This document shows positions 1 through 6,812 of a DNA stretch of 6,972 bases, piece after piece; the first letter of the stretch is position 1; the number at the start of each line of letters is the position of its first letter. The DNA comes from Candidatus Kuenenia stuttgartensis. GTDB lineage: Bacteria > Planctomycetota > UBA1135 > UBA2386. The notes beneath the pieces are model-generated. The model was not told the origin of the DNA. It did no database searches and saw only the letters and a program-made list of their open reading frames with translations. The position numbers were made by a program, and so were the translations under genes. Where the stretch lies: the NCBI GenBank assembly GCA_945861365.1, contig CAMAUH010000228.1, positions 1-6,972 on the forward strand. The letters are read 5' to 3'.

Positions 1-1687
1 CGCCGAGCCGGTCCGCCGCGTCGCCACAGGCCGGCTGTTCCGTGCCATCCGCATCGACGCTGGCGACGGCGACGGCGGCGGCCACCTCGCCGGACACGCG
101 CAGCTCGCAGCGCCGCCGCACGCGCACCGTCAGCAGTTCCTCGGGCGCCGCGTTCGCTGCGACCGCGACCCGCACCGGCACGATGGCCTCGCCATCGGCG
201 AGCAGGTGCAGCGCCGCCCCAGCGCGCGCCAACGTGAAGCGGCCGGCGGCATCGGTGGTCGCGCGCTCGTCGAAGCGCATGCCGAGCCCATGCACCTGGC
301 CATGGCCTGGCCGCGCCTCGCCGACGACGACACCGGCCACCGGTTGCCCGTTCTCATCGAGCACGATGCCGCGCCGCTCGCCTTCCGGTTGCGGCGCCGC
401 CGTCAGAGTCATCAGGCCACTGCCCGGCGACAGGGTGGCGCGCAGCACGCCGCCGCCGTGGCACGCCCACGCCTCGAGCGTGTAGGCGCGCTCGAACACG
501 TTCGCGAAGCAGAACGCGCCGTCTGCGTCGGTGACGGCGCGCACGCCGCCGAGCTGGCCTTCGACCGACGCTTCGCTCGCATCTGCGCGCAACGGGGTCG
601 GGTCGGCGAGCGTGACGATCCAATCGCGCACCGGTGCGCCCACTGCGTCGACGATGCGGCCACGGATCGCGACCGCCGGCCGCAGCAGCACGGTCTGCGG
701 CGCAGGAGCGAGGTCGTGAGCCGGGCGCGGATCCGGCAGTTGCACCGGCGTGCAGCCACTCGCGTAGACGAACAGCGGCGTGCCCGGTGCGGTGGCGCGC
801 GAGGGCAGCAGGCGGAACGCGCCTTCGGCATCGGTGTGGGCGAGTGCATCGCCGAGCCGCGCCATCGCACCGGCGAGCGGCGCTCCATCGGGGCCGAACA
901 CGGTGCCGAGCACGGGCGGGCACGGGGGTTCCGCCTGCAACTGCACGACGAGGCCGTTCGTCGCGCGGAGCGGCAGTTCGCGATCGTCGGCGAGCAGGCC
1001 CGGATGCTGCGTCAGCAAGCGCGCAGTCGGCAGCGCCGGCACCGCGGCGAACGTGAACGCGCCATCGGCGGCCGAGAACGTCAGCCACTGGCGCGCCACG
1101 CCTTCCCCCACCAGCGACGGCGGCGGCACGACCGCGAGCATCGCCCCGGCGATCGGCGCGCCCGCTGCGTCCACCACCGAACCATGCAGCGCGATGCGTT
1201 CGGCGACGACGATCGTCACGCTCCCTGCCGTGCGCGGCCGTGCTGCCTGCACGGTCTCCCAGCGCGGGTCGAGCGCGACGAGGTGCGGCATCGCCGGGCG
1301 CATGGCGATGGCGAACACGCCGTCGTCCCCGCTGGTCGCCGTCGAGGACGGCCGGTCCGCCGCGGGTGCAGTTCCCACCGCGACACCGGCGAGCCCCGTG
1401 CCATCCACATCGACGACGCGGCCGTGCACCACGCCGTGGGCGGCGGCATCGGCGCCCAGCGCGTCCGCAGATCCGACGGACAACTCGCGCTGCGCCGGCG
1501 GCAGGCGGTCGGCGGCGATCGCCACCGGCGCCTCGATGCGCACTGCTGCGGCAGCGATCGCTGGCGACCACGCCAGCTCCTCGTCCCCACCACCGAGGCC
1601 ACACAGGGTCAGCACCGCGACGGGAACGCAGGCGAGGAACGCCACCGCGAGCCGACCGGCGCTCTGCTGCAGGGCTTTCTGGTGCAT
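1..1687 (-). CDS. Exported protein with five carboxypeptidase-regulatory-like repeats (C-terminus beyond the window)
   Basis: The frame is open from the ATG at 1687 to the left edge (562 codons, no stop), so the C-terminus is missing. The N-terminus is basic (MHQKALQQSAGR), followed by a hydrophobic stretch at residues 13-32 that reads as a signal peptide or signal anchor. Five repeats follow at about 84-145, 165-250, 257-335, 338-420 and 437-510. Each opens with a G-x-V-x-D/G-x-x-G-x-P/L-[AV]-G/D pattern (for example GRVVDVDGTGLAG, GSVVDAAGAPIAG, GIVLDENGQPVAG) and has a later T/S-x-A/D-D/E-G-x-F strand (TDADGAFCF, TDAAGRFTL). This is the CarboxypepD_reg / transthyretin-like beta-sandwich fold, usually a structural or binding module on the cell surface rather than an enzyme. 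No catalytic domain is visible in the part present. An in-frame GTG at 1711 would add eight residues (VKRPTNHR); neither start has a ribosome-binding site. The lipoprotein gene ends 89 bp upstream on the same strand. The specific function is unknown. Confidence 0.88.
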   Translation of the reverse strand, partial: MHQKALQQSAGRLAVAFLACVPVAVLTLCGLGGGDEELAWSPAIAAAAVRIEAPVAIAADRLPPAQRELSVGSADALGADAAAHGVVHGRVVDVDGTGLAGVAVGTAPAADRPSSTATSGDDGVFAIAMRPAMPHLVALDPRWETVQAARPRTAGSVTIVVAERIALHGSVVDAAGAPIAGAMLAVVPPPSLVGEGVARQWLTFSAADGAFTFAAVPALPTARLLTQHPGLLADDRELPLRATNGLVVQLQAEPPCPPVLGTVFGPDGAPLAGAMARLGDALAHTDAEGAFRLLPSRATAPGTPLFVYASGCTPVQLPDPRPAHDLAPAPQTVLLRPAVAIRGRIVDAVGAPVRDWIVTLADPTPLRADASEASVEGQLGGVRAVTDADGAFCFANVFERAYTLEAWACHGGGVLRATLSPGSGLMTLTAAPQPEGERRGIVLDENGQPVAGVVVGEARPGHGQVHGLGMRFDERATTDAAGRFTLARAGAALHLLADGEAIVPVRVAVAANAAPEELLTVRVRRRCELRVSGEVAAAVAVASVDADGTEQPACGDAADRLG

Positions 1688-1776
1688 GCGGTGGTTCGTC
1701 GGGCGCTTCACGCCGCAGTTGCGCCAGGACCCGGCACCGGGGCCGGAGATTTTTCGCCAAGCCCAGCAGCGCGCTC
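1688..1776. other. Short gap between two minus-strand genes
   Basis: This 89-bp spacer separates the stop of the lipoprotein gene from the start of the repeat protein. On the minus strand I see neither a convincing promoter nor a hairpin followed by a T-run, so read-through from the lipoprotein gene is plausible. It holds a GC-rich inverted repeat (CCCGGCACCGGG, 1730-1741). The only T-run (1750-1754) lies on the plus strand, the wrong direction for both neighbours. Confidence 0.5.
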
Positions 1777-2316
1777 TCAGCCCGGCTTCTTCTTCGTCTC
1801 GAAGTACTCGACGATCTGGTCGGCCAGCGCGCGCACCGCGCGACCGGGCAGGCTGTCGCCCCACGACGTGTCGTAGCCACCGACGCTGGTCGTCGACTGC
1901 CGCTTGCTGTTGCCGACCGCGTCGAGCTTCGCCAGCACCTGGCCGGCGGCGTCCTTCAACACGACCTCGGCCGTCAGTTCCGCATCGCCAGCGGCACCGC
2001 CGAGCATCATGCGCATGCCCTTGCTGCCCTTGTCGAAGGCCTTGAACGTGACTTCGCACGTGACCGGTGCACCGCCGGCCTTCCACGCGCCGCCCTGCAG
2101 CTTCTCGCCGAGCACCTTCTTGAACTCGCTGGCGTCCTTCTGCCATTCGGCATCGGCGGCGACGACGGTGACCTGCGGCACCGCGAACGACTTCACATCG
2201 GCTGTCAGCATCTGCTTCTCGGCGATGGAGCCGGTGGAGACGCAGGCGCCGAGAGTGGCGAGCAGGAGGACGAACGGAACGCGAAGGCGGGACGTCGGAC
2301 GAGTGTGGGTCTGCAT
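1777..2316 (-). CDS. Putative lipoprotein, DUF4410-like
   Basis: This gene encodes a 179-residue protein. The chosen start, ATG at 2316, gives a textbook lipoprotein signal: a basic N-region (MQTHTRPTSRLR), a hydrophobic core (VPFVLLLATL) and a lipobox L22-G23-A24-C25. The frame is open further upstream to an ATG at 2415, but that 33-residue extension is rich in R, P and G and would bury the signal, so I rejected it. The mature part is predicted to be lipidated at Cys25 and membrane-attached; the +2 residue is Val, not Asp. The body resembles DUF4410: a helix with E64-F-K-K-V-L-G-E-K-L, then a glycine-rich turn (G106-G-A-A-G-D), the strand AELTAEVVLKDAAGQVLAKL (112-131), and a closing helix (about 158-173, RAVRALADQIVEYF) ending in KKK. 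DUF4410 proteins are lipoproteins of unknown role, so no function is assigned. The family call is by pattern memory only. The gene may share a transcript with the downstream repeat protein. Confidence 0.88.
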   Translation of the reverse strand: MQTHTRPTSRLRVPFVLLLATLGACVSTGSIAEKQMLTADVKSFAVPQVTVVAADAEWQKDASEFKKVLGEKLQGGAWKAGGAPVTCEVTFKAFDKGSKGMRMMLGGAAGDAELTAEVVLKDAAGQVLAKLDAVGNSKRQSTTSVGGYDTSWGDSLPGRAVRALADQIVEYFETKKKPG

Positions 2317-2322
2317 GTTGGT

Positions 2323-2345
2323 GCGCAATGCGCCAGGAGCCCTGG
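2323..2345. repeat. Palindrome and adjoining inverted repeat just upstream of the lipoprotein start
   Basis: GCGCA-A-TGCGC (2323-2333) is a perfect 5+1+5 palindrome whose edge is 6 bp from the start codon of the lipoprotein gene. It touches a second inverted repeat, CCAGG (2333-2337) and CCTGG (2341-2345), with a 3-base spacer. Either could be an operator or a 5'-leader hairpin. In DNA of this GC content short GC palindromes arise easily by chance, so the functional reading is weak. Confidence 0.3.
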
Positions 2346-2449
2346 ACCCAGCCGCCGATTTTCGCGATGGGACCGGGCGGCCACGACCACGCGGCGCGCT
2401 GCCGCCGAAGCCCACGGGACCGGACGCCCCTGCGCCTGCCGGGGAACGC

Positions 2450-2455
2450 TAGAGT
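2450..2455 (+). promoter_or_regulatory. Candidate -10 box (TAGAGT) for the VCBS protein gene
   Basis: TAGAGT matches the sigma-70-type TAnnnT core (4 of 6 to TATAAT) and is one of the few AT-containing hexamers in this GC-rich spacer. It ends 52 bp before the TTG start. No good -35 hexamer lies 16-18 bp upstream, so this is a weak call. A similar TAGGTT lies before the right-edge gene. Confidence 0.25.
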
Positions 2456-2507
2456 GCGACGCCCCGCCGACCCGTTTCCTGCCCTCCACCCCGTCGGCCC
2501 CATCCGC

Positions 2508-4424
2508 TTGAAGATCAACACCTTGCTGCACGCCGGCGTCGTCGCCGCTGCATTGTCCGTCCCGCTCACCGCCCAGCGCTTCACCCAGCAGGTCGGCCTC
2601 GTCACGGGGCCCACCGTGATGACCGAAGGTGTGATCCTCGTCGACGTCGACGGCGATGCCGACCTCGACGTGGTGTTCGCCAACGGCTTCGTGCTGAACA
2701 GCACGGGCACGGCGATCCAGCCGACGCTGCTGATCAACAAGATCAACCTCGGCCTCGGGCTCGTCGACGAGACCGCGGCGCGGCTGCCGACGCTGGCGAT
2801 CAAGGGCACGTTGGCGATCGCGTTCGACATCGAAGGCGACGGCGACAAGGACCTGTTCTTCTCGTGCAACGGCCCGAGCCAGCAGCGCCTCTACGTCAAC
2901 AACGGCAGTGGCGTGTTCACCGACCAGTCGGTGGCGCGGCTCGGCACGCTGAACATCGCCGCCGCGGGCTGCGCCTACGGTGACGTCGACCAGGACGGCG
3001 ACCTCGACCTGTTCTGCAACGACGAGCTGACCAACGGCCAGCTGAAGCTGTTCCTCAACAACGGCAGCGGCGTGTTCACCAACGTCACCGCGACGCACGT
3101 CGCCGTGGCGCCGAAGACCAACCAGCAGGACATCCAGCTCTGCGACATCGACAACGACTGGGATCTCGACGTCGTCAACATCGGCAAGTCGGCGGGCCAG
3201 CAGATCTTCTTCAACGACGGCACCGGCCACTTCCCGACCTTCACGACGGCACTGCTGCCGGCTGGCACCGGCCTCAGCTACGAGTCGGAGGTCGCCGACC
3301 TCGACAACGACGGCGATCTCGACCTGACCCTGCTGTCCGTGTCGGGCCTGACCGACACCGTGATCCGCAACAACCTGGTGCCGTCGGGCACGCTGACGCT
3401 GACCAGCCTGACCACCGCGCTGACCGGCGGCAACACCGACGACGACAACGAGTGGCTGTTCGTCGACGCCAACAACGACGGCCTGCTCGACATCGTCAAC
3501 GGCTCGCTGCAGAGCAGCGGCGAGAAGCTCTACCTGAACAACGGCGCGTTCTCGTTCGCGCTGCAGACCAACGCCAACGGCTTTTCGGCACTGGTCGACA
3601 GCACGCTCGATGCCGCGGTCGGCGACCTCAACGGCGACGGCATCTTCGACATCGTCACGGCGCAGGGCGAGTCGGGGAACTACCTCAACCGCGCCTACTA
3701 CGGCAGCGCCCCGATGGTCGCCGACACGCAGCCGCCGCGCTTCGTGCGCGTCGAACAGCTGCCCGCGGTGTCGACAAACCCGAACGGCCCGTGGACCGTG
3801 CGCGCGGTCGTGCAGGACAGCGCCGTCGACGACGGCGAGACGTCGATCGCGTCGGTGGTCGCCAACTGGTCGATCACGCACCTCGGCGGCGTCACCACCG
3901 GCAGCACGCCGCTGGGCTTCCGCGGCGGCCTGTTCTTCCGCGGCGCGATCACGCCGCCGCCGGGCGTCATCATGAACGGCGCCAACGTGTCGTTCTCGCT
4001 GACCGCGACCGACCTGCGCGGCAACGTCGCCGCGACCACCGCGCAGTCGTTCACGGTCTGCGGCCTGCAGAGCTACGGCCTCGGCCTCGGCGGCGGCAAC
4101 AGCTCGCTGCTGGCGGCGACCGGCTCGACCAGTGCTGGCGGCACGTCGACGTTCACGTGGAGCAACGCCGGCCCATCGACGAGCGGCCTCCTGGTGCTGG
4201 CGCTCGGGCGCGGCTCCGTCACGTATCCGCAGGGCGTGCTGCTGGTCGATCCGGGCGCGATCCTGGCGCTGGTGTCGGTCGGTACCGACGCGGGCGGCGG
4301 CGGCGTGCTGCCGATCCCGATCCCGGTGACGCCGCCGCTGGTCGGCCTGCGCGTCGCGTTCCAGGGGCTGTTCGACGTGCCGTTCACGCTGACGAACGGC
4401 GTCGACCTCGTCATCTGCCCGTAG
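2508..4424 (+). CDS. Secreted seven-blade VCBS/FG-GAP beta-propeller protein
   Basis: This is a 638-residue secreted protein when read from the TTG at 2508. That start gives MKINTLLHAGVVAAALSVPLTA|Q, a clean signal peptide with likely cleavage after Ala22. The frame is open to an ATG at 2328, but the extra 60 residues are R/P-rich and would bury the signal. Seven calcium-loop motifs of the D-x-D-x-D-G-D-x-D type start at residues 46, 107, 159, 213, 264, 320 and 373, spaced 51-61 residues apart, which is the count for one seven-bladed FG-GAP/VCBS propeller. Several blades also carry the VCBS strand [LI]-[YF]-x-N-[ND]-G-x-x-x-F. Blade 4 has Trp218 where Gly is usual. An Ig-like region (about 409-517) follows, then a glycine-rich C-terminal domain (about 519-638) bracketed by Cys518 and Cys637, which could pair as a disulfide. 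Such proteins are exported and thought to bind ligands or surfaces; no enzyme active site is seen. The gene converges on the cytochrome gene with 9 bp between their stops. Confidence 0.95.
   Translation: MKINTLLHAGVVAAALSVPLTAQRFTQQVGLVTGPTVMTEGVILVDVDGDADLDVVFANGFVLNSTGTAIQPTLLINKINLGLGLVDETAARLPTLAIKGTLAIAFDIEGDGDKDLFFSCNGPSQQRLYVNNGSGVFTDQSVARLGTLNIAAAGCAYGDVDQDGDLDLFCNDELTNGQLKLFLNNGSGVFTNVTATHVAVAPKTNQQDIQLCDIDNDWDLDVVNIGKSAGQQIFFNDGTGHFPTFTTALLPAGTGLSYESEVADLDNDGDLDLTLLSVSGLTDTVIRNNLVPSGTLTLTSLTTALTGGNTDDDNEWLFVDANNDGLLDIVNGSLQSSGEKLYLNNGAFSFALQTNANGFSALVDSTLDAAVGDLNGDGIFDIVTAQGESGNYLNRAYYGSAPMVADTQPPRFVRVEQLPAVSTNPNGPWTVRAVVQDSAVDDGETSIASVVANWSITHLGGVTTGSTPLGFRGGLFFRGAITPPPGVIMNGANVSFSLTATDLRGNVAATTAQSFTVCGLQSYGLGLGGGNSSLLAATGSTSAGGTSTFTWSNAGPSTSGLLVLALGRGSVTYPQGVLLVDPGAILALVSVGTDAGGGGVLPIPIPVTPPLVGLRVAFQGLFDVPFTLTNGVDLVICP
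2897..3080 (+). repeat. Two near-identical 25-bp copies in neighbouring propeller blades
   Basis: The 25-bp segments at 2897-2921 and 3056-3080 differ at a single base (T versus C, synonymous). They lie exactly 159 bp (53 codons) apart and both encode N-N-G-S-G-V-F-T. The spacing is one propeller blade, which fits a blade duplication. The other blades have diverged further (FNDGTGHF, LNNGAFSF). Confidence 0.7.
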
Positions 4425-4425
4425 C

Positions 4426-4449
4426 CGTGCCGGTCACTTCGCCGGCACG
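4426..4449. terminator. Candidate bidirectional terminator hairpin shared by the converging genes
   Basis: CGTGCCGG (4426-4433) and CCGGCACG (4442-4449) form a perfect 8-bp inverted repeat with an 8-base loop. It begins 2 bp after the stop codon of the VCBS gene. The stop codon of the cytochrome gene (4434-4436) lies in the loop, and that gene's last codons (Val-Pro-Ala) form one arm. No T-run follows in either direction, so this is not a classic intrinsic terminator. Its position between two convergent stops 9 bp apart makes a role in 3'-end formation likely. Confidence 0.5.
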
Positions 4450-6710
4450 ACTGCGCGCTGCGTGAACGTGATGTCGGTGACGATGGCGACGACCAGGTCG
4501 CGCAGCGTCACCGGGCCGCTGCGCAGCAGCGCGTCGACGCGATGGTCGAGGCGCAGCCGGTCGACCGGCCGCAGCTCGCGGCCGATCGCGTACAGGAACA
4601 GCTTGTGCGCCAGCGTGCGCACGAACGCCGGGTCCTGCGCCAGCACGCGCTTCAAGGCGGCGAGGCCGTCGACCTCGGTGCCGTCGGGCAGCTCACCCTT
4701 GCAGTCGATCGGGCCCGCGGCGTCGGTCGCGCGATGCCGGCCGATCGCGTCGTAGCGTTCGAGCGCGAAGCCGAGCGCATCCATGCGCACATGGCACACC
4801 GCGCACGCCGCGCGTTCGCGATGCTGCGTCAACTGCGACCGCAGCGACGCCGCGCTGTCGATCGCCGTCTCGTTGGCGAACGAGTCGTTGCCGGGCGGCG
4901 GCGCTGGCGGCGCGGCGTCGAGCAGGTTCTCGAGCATCCACTTGCCGCGTTTGACCGGCGACGTGCGGGTCGGATTCGACGTCACCGCGTGCACGCTGCC
5001 ATGACCGAGCATGCCGCCGCGGTCGCGCAGTTCGGCCGGCAGCGTCACCCTGGTGAAGCCCGGCTGCGTCGGCGCCGGCAGACCGTAGTGGCGCGCCAGC
5101 GCCGCATCGACGTGCGTGAAGTCGGCATCGAGCAGGCGCTGCACCGGCAACCGTTCGCGCAGCACGGCGCGGAACAGCAGCTCCGTCTCCGTGCGCAGCG
5201 CGCGGCGCAGTTCGTCGTCGAAGCCCGGGAAGCGCATCGGGTCCGGCGTGCGATCGACCAGGTTCTTCAGCTCGAGCCACTGCGCGCAGAAGTCGGTCGC
5301 CAGCGAATCGGCGCGCGGATCGGCGAGCAGGCGATCGACCTCGGCCACCAGCACCGCGCTCTCGGCGAGGCTGCCCTTGCGCGCGAGTTCGAGCAGGCGC
5401 TCGTCGGGCGTGCTCGCCCACAGGAAGAACGACAAGCGCGCAGCCAGCGCGAAGCCACCGATCGGCACCACCGCACCGCGCGCGCCTTCGGTGCCGCCCG
5501 CTTCGACGCGGAACACGAAGTGCGGCGACGCGAGCGCCGCCTGCAACAGCAGCCGCTGGGCCGCGACGAACGGCTGGCCGGCGCGCAGCAACTCCTCACC
5601 GGCGCGCGCGAACCGGCTGCATTCGGCATCGCTGACGGCACGGCGCCACACGCGCGGCAACAGCACCTTCGCGAGCCCGCGCAGGCGCGCTCCCGCGTCC
5701 CCCTTGGCCGGCGTCGCGGCGTGCACCCAGCGCTGCGCCTCCGGCACCGCGCGCGGCTCGAGCGGCCCTTCGATCTCGAGCCAGTCGACGCGCAGGTTGC
5801 GGTCGCGGCGCTGCGGGTCCGGGTGCTTGGCGTCGTAGAAGTCGTTGACGAACGCGATCGCGAACGCGTGTTCGCCGCCCGGCAGCGGCACCTTCAGCTC
5901 GAACGTCGACAGCTTGCGGTCGCCGACGTCGAAGCCATCGAGATCGCGACCGTCGATGCGCAGCACCATGCGCGGTGCTTCGTCGCCGGCCTGGTCGCCA
6001 CCGGCCAGCACGCGCAACCGGTACTCGCCATCGCGCGGCAACCGCACCTGCTGGCCGATCGTCGCGCGGATGTAGAGGTTCGGCACGTCGCCCTCGAGCG
6101 ACAGCTTGTCGCCCTCGAGCACCGTCATCGCCTCCGCCTCGCAGCGGCGCACCGTCGGATGCGCCGGATCCTCGCCGTCGAACACCGCCTCGGCGACGTT
6201 GCGCGCGGCGACCAGCCAGTGCTCGAGATGCAGCGCCGACATCGACAGCGCGTCGCCGATCGAATCGAAGCCGTAGCCGAGGTCGTCCGCGGGGAACGCG
6301 GCGGTCGACACCGCGATGCCGAACAGGTCGCGCACGGCGTTCTCCCAATGCGCGCGCGACAGGCGACGCACCGTCACGCGCCCGGGATCGGCCGGCAGCC
6401 GCGGCACCTCGCGCGCCAGCTGGTCGTCGATCGCGCGCGCGAAGCCGTTCGCGTCGGCGACCGCCGGCCGCACCGCCTCGCGCGGCGGCATCTCGCCGGT
6501 GCGCACGCGGTCGCGCAGACGCGCCAACCGCCACAGCTGCGCCGCGGCATCGTCGGCGGGCTTCGTCAGGTCGAGCTTGCCCTTGATGGTGTCGCCGCCG
6601 TGGCACTCGATGCAGTGCGCGCGCACGAACGGTTCGATCGCGGCGGCCGGATCCTGGGCGGCGAGGCTCGCGGCGAATGCGGCGCAACCGAGCAGACGAA
6701 GGCGTGGCAT
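4434..6710 (-). CDS. PSCyt-type c-type cytochrome protein, DUF1587/CBM60-like/DUF1595/DUF1592/DUF1588/DUF1585
   Basis: This is a 758-residue exported protein. The start at 6710 gives the signal peptide MPRLRLLGCAAFAASLAA|Q; the 45-residue upstream extension is R/H-rich and rejected. Visible domains in order: a cytochrome c module with heme motif C33-I-E-C36-H37 and a probable axial Met in GEM74PP; DUF1587 (about 110-177, RRLSRAHWENAVRDLFGI then FPADDLGYGFDSIGD); a carbohydrate-binding-like domain (about 188-316) ending FVND...RDRNLRVDWLEIEG, resembling CBM60; DUF1595 (about 339-400, RVWRRAVSDAE); DUF1592 (about 384-545, ARLSFFLWASTPDERLL); DUF1588 (about 549-650, TSNPTRTSPVKRGKWMLENLL) with a second motif C636-A-V-C639-H640; and DUF1585 (about 676-752, FVRTLAHKLFLYAIGREL). 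The family is typical of Planctomycetota, where it is usually paired with a DUF1552 protein. It is thought to act in the periplasm in electron transfer, perhaps tied to polysaccharide breakdown, but the reaction is unknown. Length and order are complete, with no frameshift. No DUF1552 gene lies on either side here. Confidence 0.96.
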   Translation of the reverse strand: MPRLRLLGCAAFAASLAAQDPAAAIEPFVRAHCIECHGGDTIKGKLDLTKPADDAAAQLWRLARLRDRVRTGEMPPREAVRPAVADANGFARAIDDQLAREVPRLPADPGRVTVRRLSRAHWENAVRDLFGIAVSTAAFPADDLGYGFDSIGDALSMSALHLEHWLVAARNVAEAVFDGEDPAHPTVRRCEAEAMTVLEGDKLSLEGDVPNLYIRATIGQQVRLPRDGEYRLRVLAGGDQAGDEAPRMVLRIDGRDLDGFDVGDRKLSTFELKVPLPGGEHAFAIAFVNDFYDAKHPDPQRRDRNLRVDWLEIEGPLEPRAVPEAQRWVHAATPAKGDAGARLRGLAKVLLPRVWRRAVSDAECSRFARAGEELLRAGQPFVAAQRLLLQAALASPHFVFRVEAGGTEGARGAVVPIGGFALAARLSFFLWASTPDERLLELARKGSLAESAVLVAEVDRLLADPRADSLATDFCAQWLELKNLVDRTPDPMRFPGFDDELRRALRTETELLFRAVLRERLPVQRLLDADFTHVDAALARHYGLPAPTQPGFTRVTLPAELRDRGGMLGHGSVHAVTSNPTRTSPVKRGKWMLENLLDAAPPAPPPGNDSFANETAIDSAASLRSQLTQHRERAACAVCHVRMDALGFALERYDAIGRHRATDAAGPIDCKGELPDGTEVDGLAALKRVLAQDPAFVRTLAHKLFLYAIGRELRPVDRLRLDHRVDALLRSGPVTLRDLVVAIVTDITFTQRAVVPAK

Positions 6711-6733
6711 GGCCGGAGAGAGTAGCGACTCGC

Positions 6734-6786
6734 GGCGAATGACGTGGCGATGACGATGAGCTCCGGCGCGATGACGAGGCGATGAC
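6734..6786 (+). repeat. Helically phased GCGATGAC direct repeat, candidate operator
   Basis: GCGATGAC occurs exactly at 6747-6754, 6768-6775 and 6779-6786, and once in degenerate form (GCGAATGAC) at 6735-6743. Aligned on the TGAC core, the copies start at 6740, 6751, 6772 and 6783, giving steps of 11, 21 and 11 bp, which is one, two and one helical turns. The array lies on one DNA face in the centre of a divergent promoter region, as expected for a cooperative regulator binding site. No regulator gene is in the window, so the protein partner is unknown. Confidence 0.45.
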
Positions 6787-6806
6787 AATGGCCCGTGTTG
6801 TTTCCG

Positions 6807-6812
6807 TAGGTT
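6807..6812 (+). promoter_or_regulatory. Candidate -10 box (TAGGTT) for the right-edge gene
   Basis: TAGGTT fits the TAnnnT form and ends 38 bp before the ATG at 6851. A possible -35 (ATGACA, 6782-6787) lies 19 bp upstream and is made partly from the last copy of the GCGATGAC repeat, so a bound regulator there would contact the promoter directly. Both hexamers are weak matches. Confidence 0.25.

Larger units (their letters stand above)
2317..2507. promoter_or_regulatory. Divergent intergenic region between lipoprotein and VCBS protein genes
   Basis: This 191-bp region must hold the promoters of two genes read outward. Near the lipoprotein start are a perfect 11-bp palindrome GCGCAATGCGC (2323-2333) and an adjoining inverted repeat CCAGG-agc-CCTGG (2333-2345); both would fall in the lipoprotein's 5' leader if transcription starts beyond them. 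On the other side TAGAGT (2450-2455) resembles a -10 box. I find no gene here: the frames that cross it are arginine- and proline-rich with no family pattern. Confidence 0.5.

Noticed and set aside
1730..1754. GC hairpin followed by five T's on the plus strand
   Set aside because: It looks like an intrinsic terminator, but both flanking genes are on the minus strand, so no known plus-strand transcript would end there.
206..1876. 556-codon plus-strand frame and a 508-codon minus-strand frame over the repeat protein
   Set aside because: Both are R/A/H-rich without family motifs. The true minus frame from 1687 shows five regular repeats and a signal sequence and stays open to the edge.
2205..3881. 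558-codon minus-strand frame opposite the VCBS gene
   Set aside because: Its V/D/E/R-repetitive sequence is the reverse complement of the Asp-rich calcium loops and has no recognisable start context or domain.
3452..4465. 337-codon plus-strand frame overlapping the VCBS gene end
   Set aside because: It is almost entirely R, A, G and P, and lies in a shifted frame of a well-supported gene.
6682..6710. LLGC lipobox-like motif at residues 6-9 of the cytochrome protein
   Set aside because: The Cys is too close to the N-terminus for a normal lipoprotein signal, and a clear SLAA|Q cleavage site follows at residue 18.
4542..6725. 727-codon open frame on the plus strand opposite the cytochrome gene
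   Set aside because: The translation is dominated by R, A, Q and H with no domain pattern, and it lies antisense to a protein with six recognisable domains. It is a high-GC shadow.
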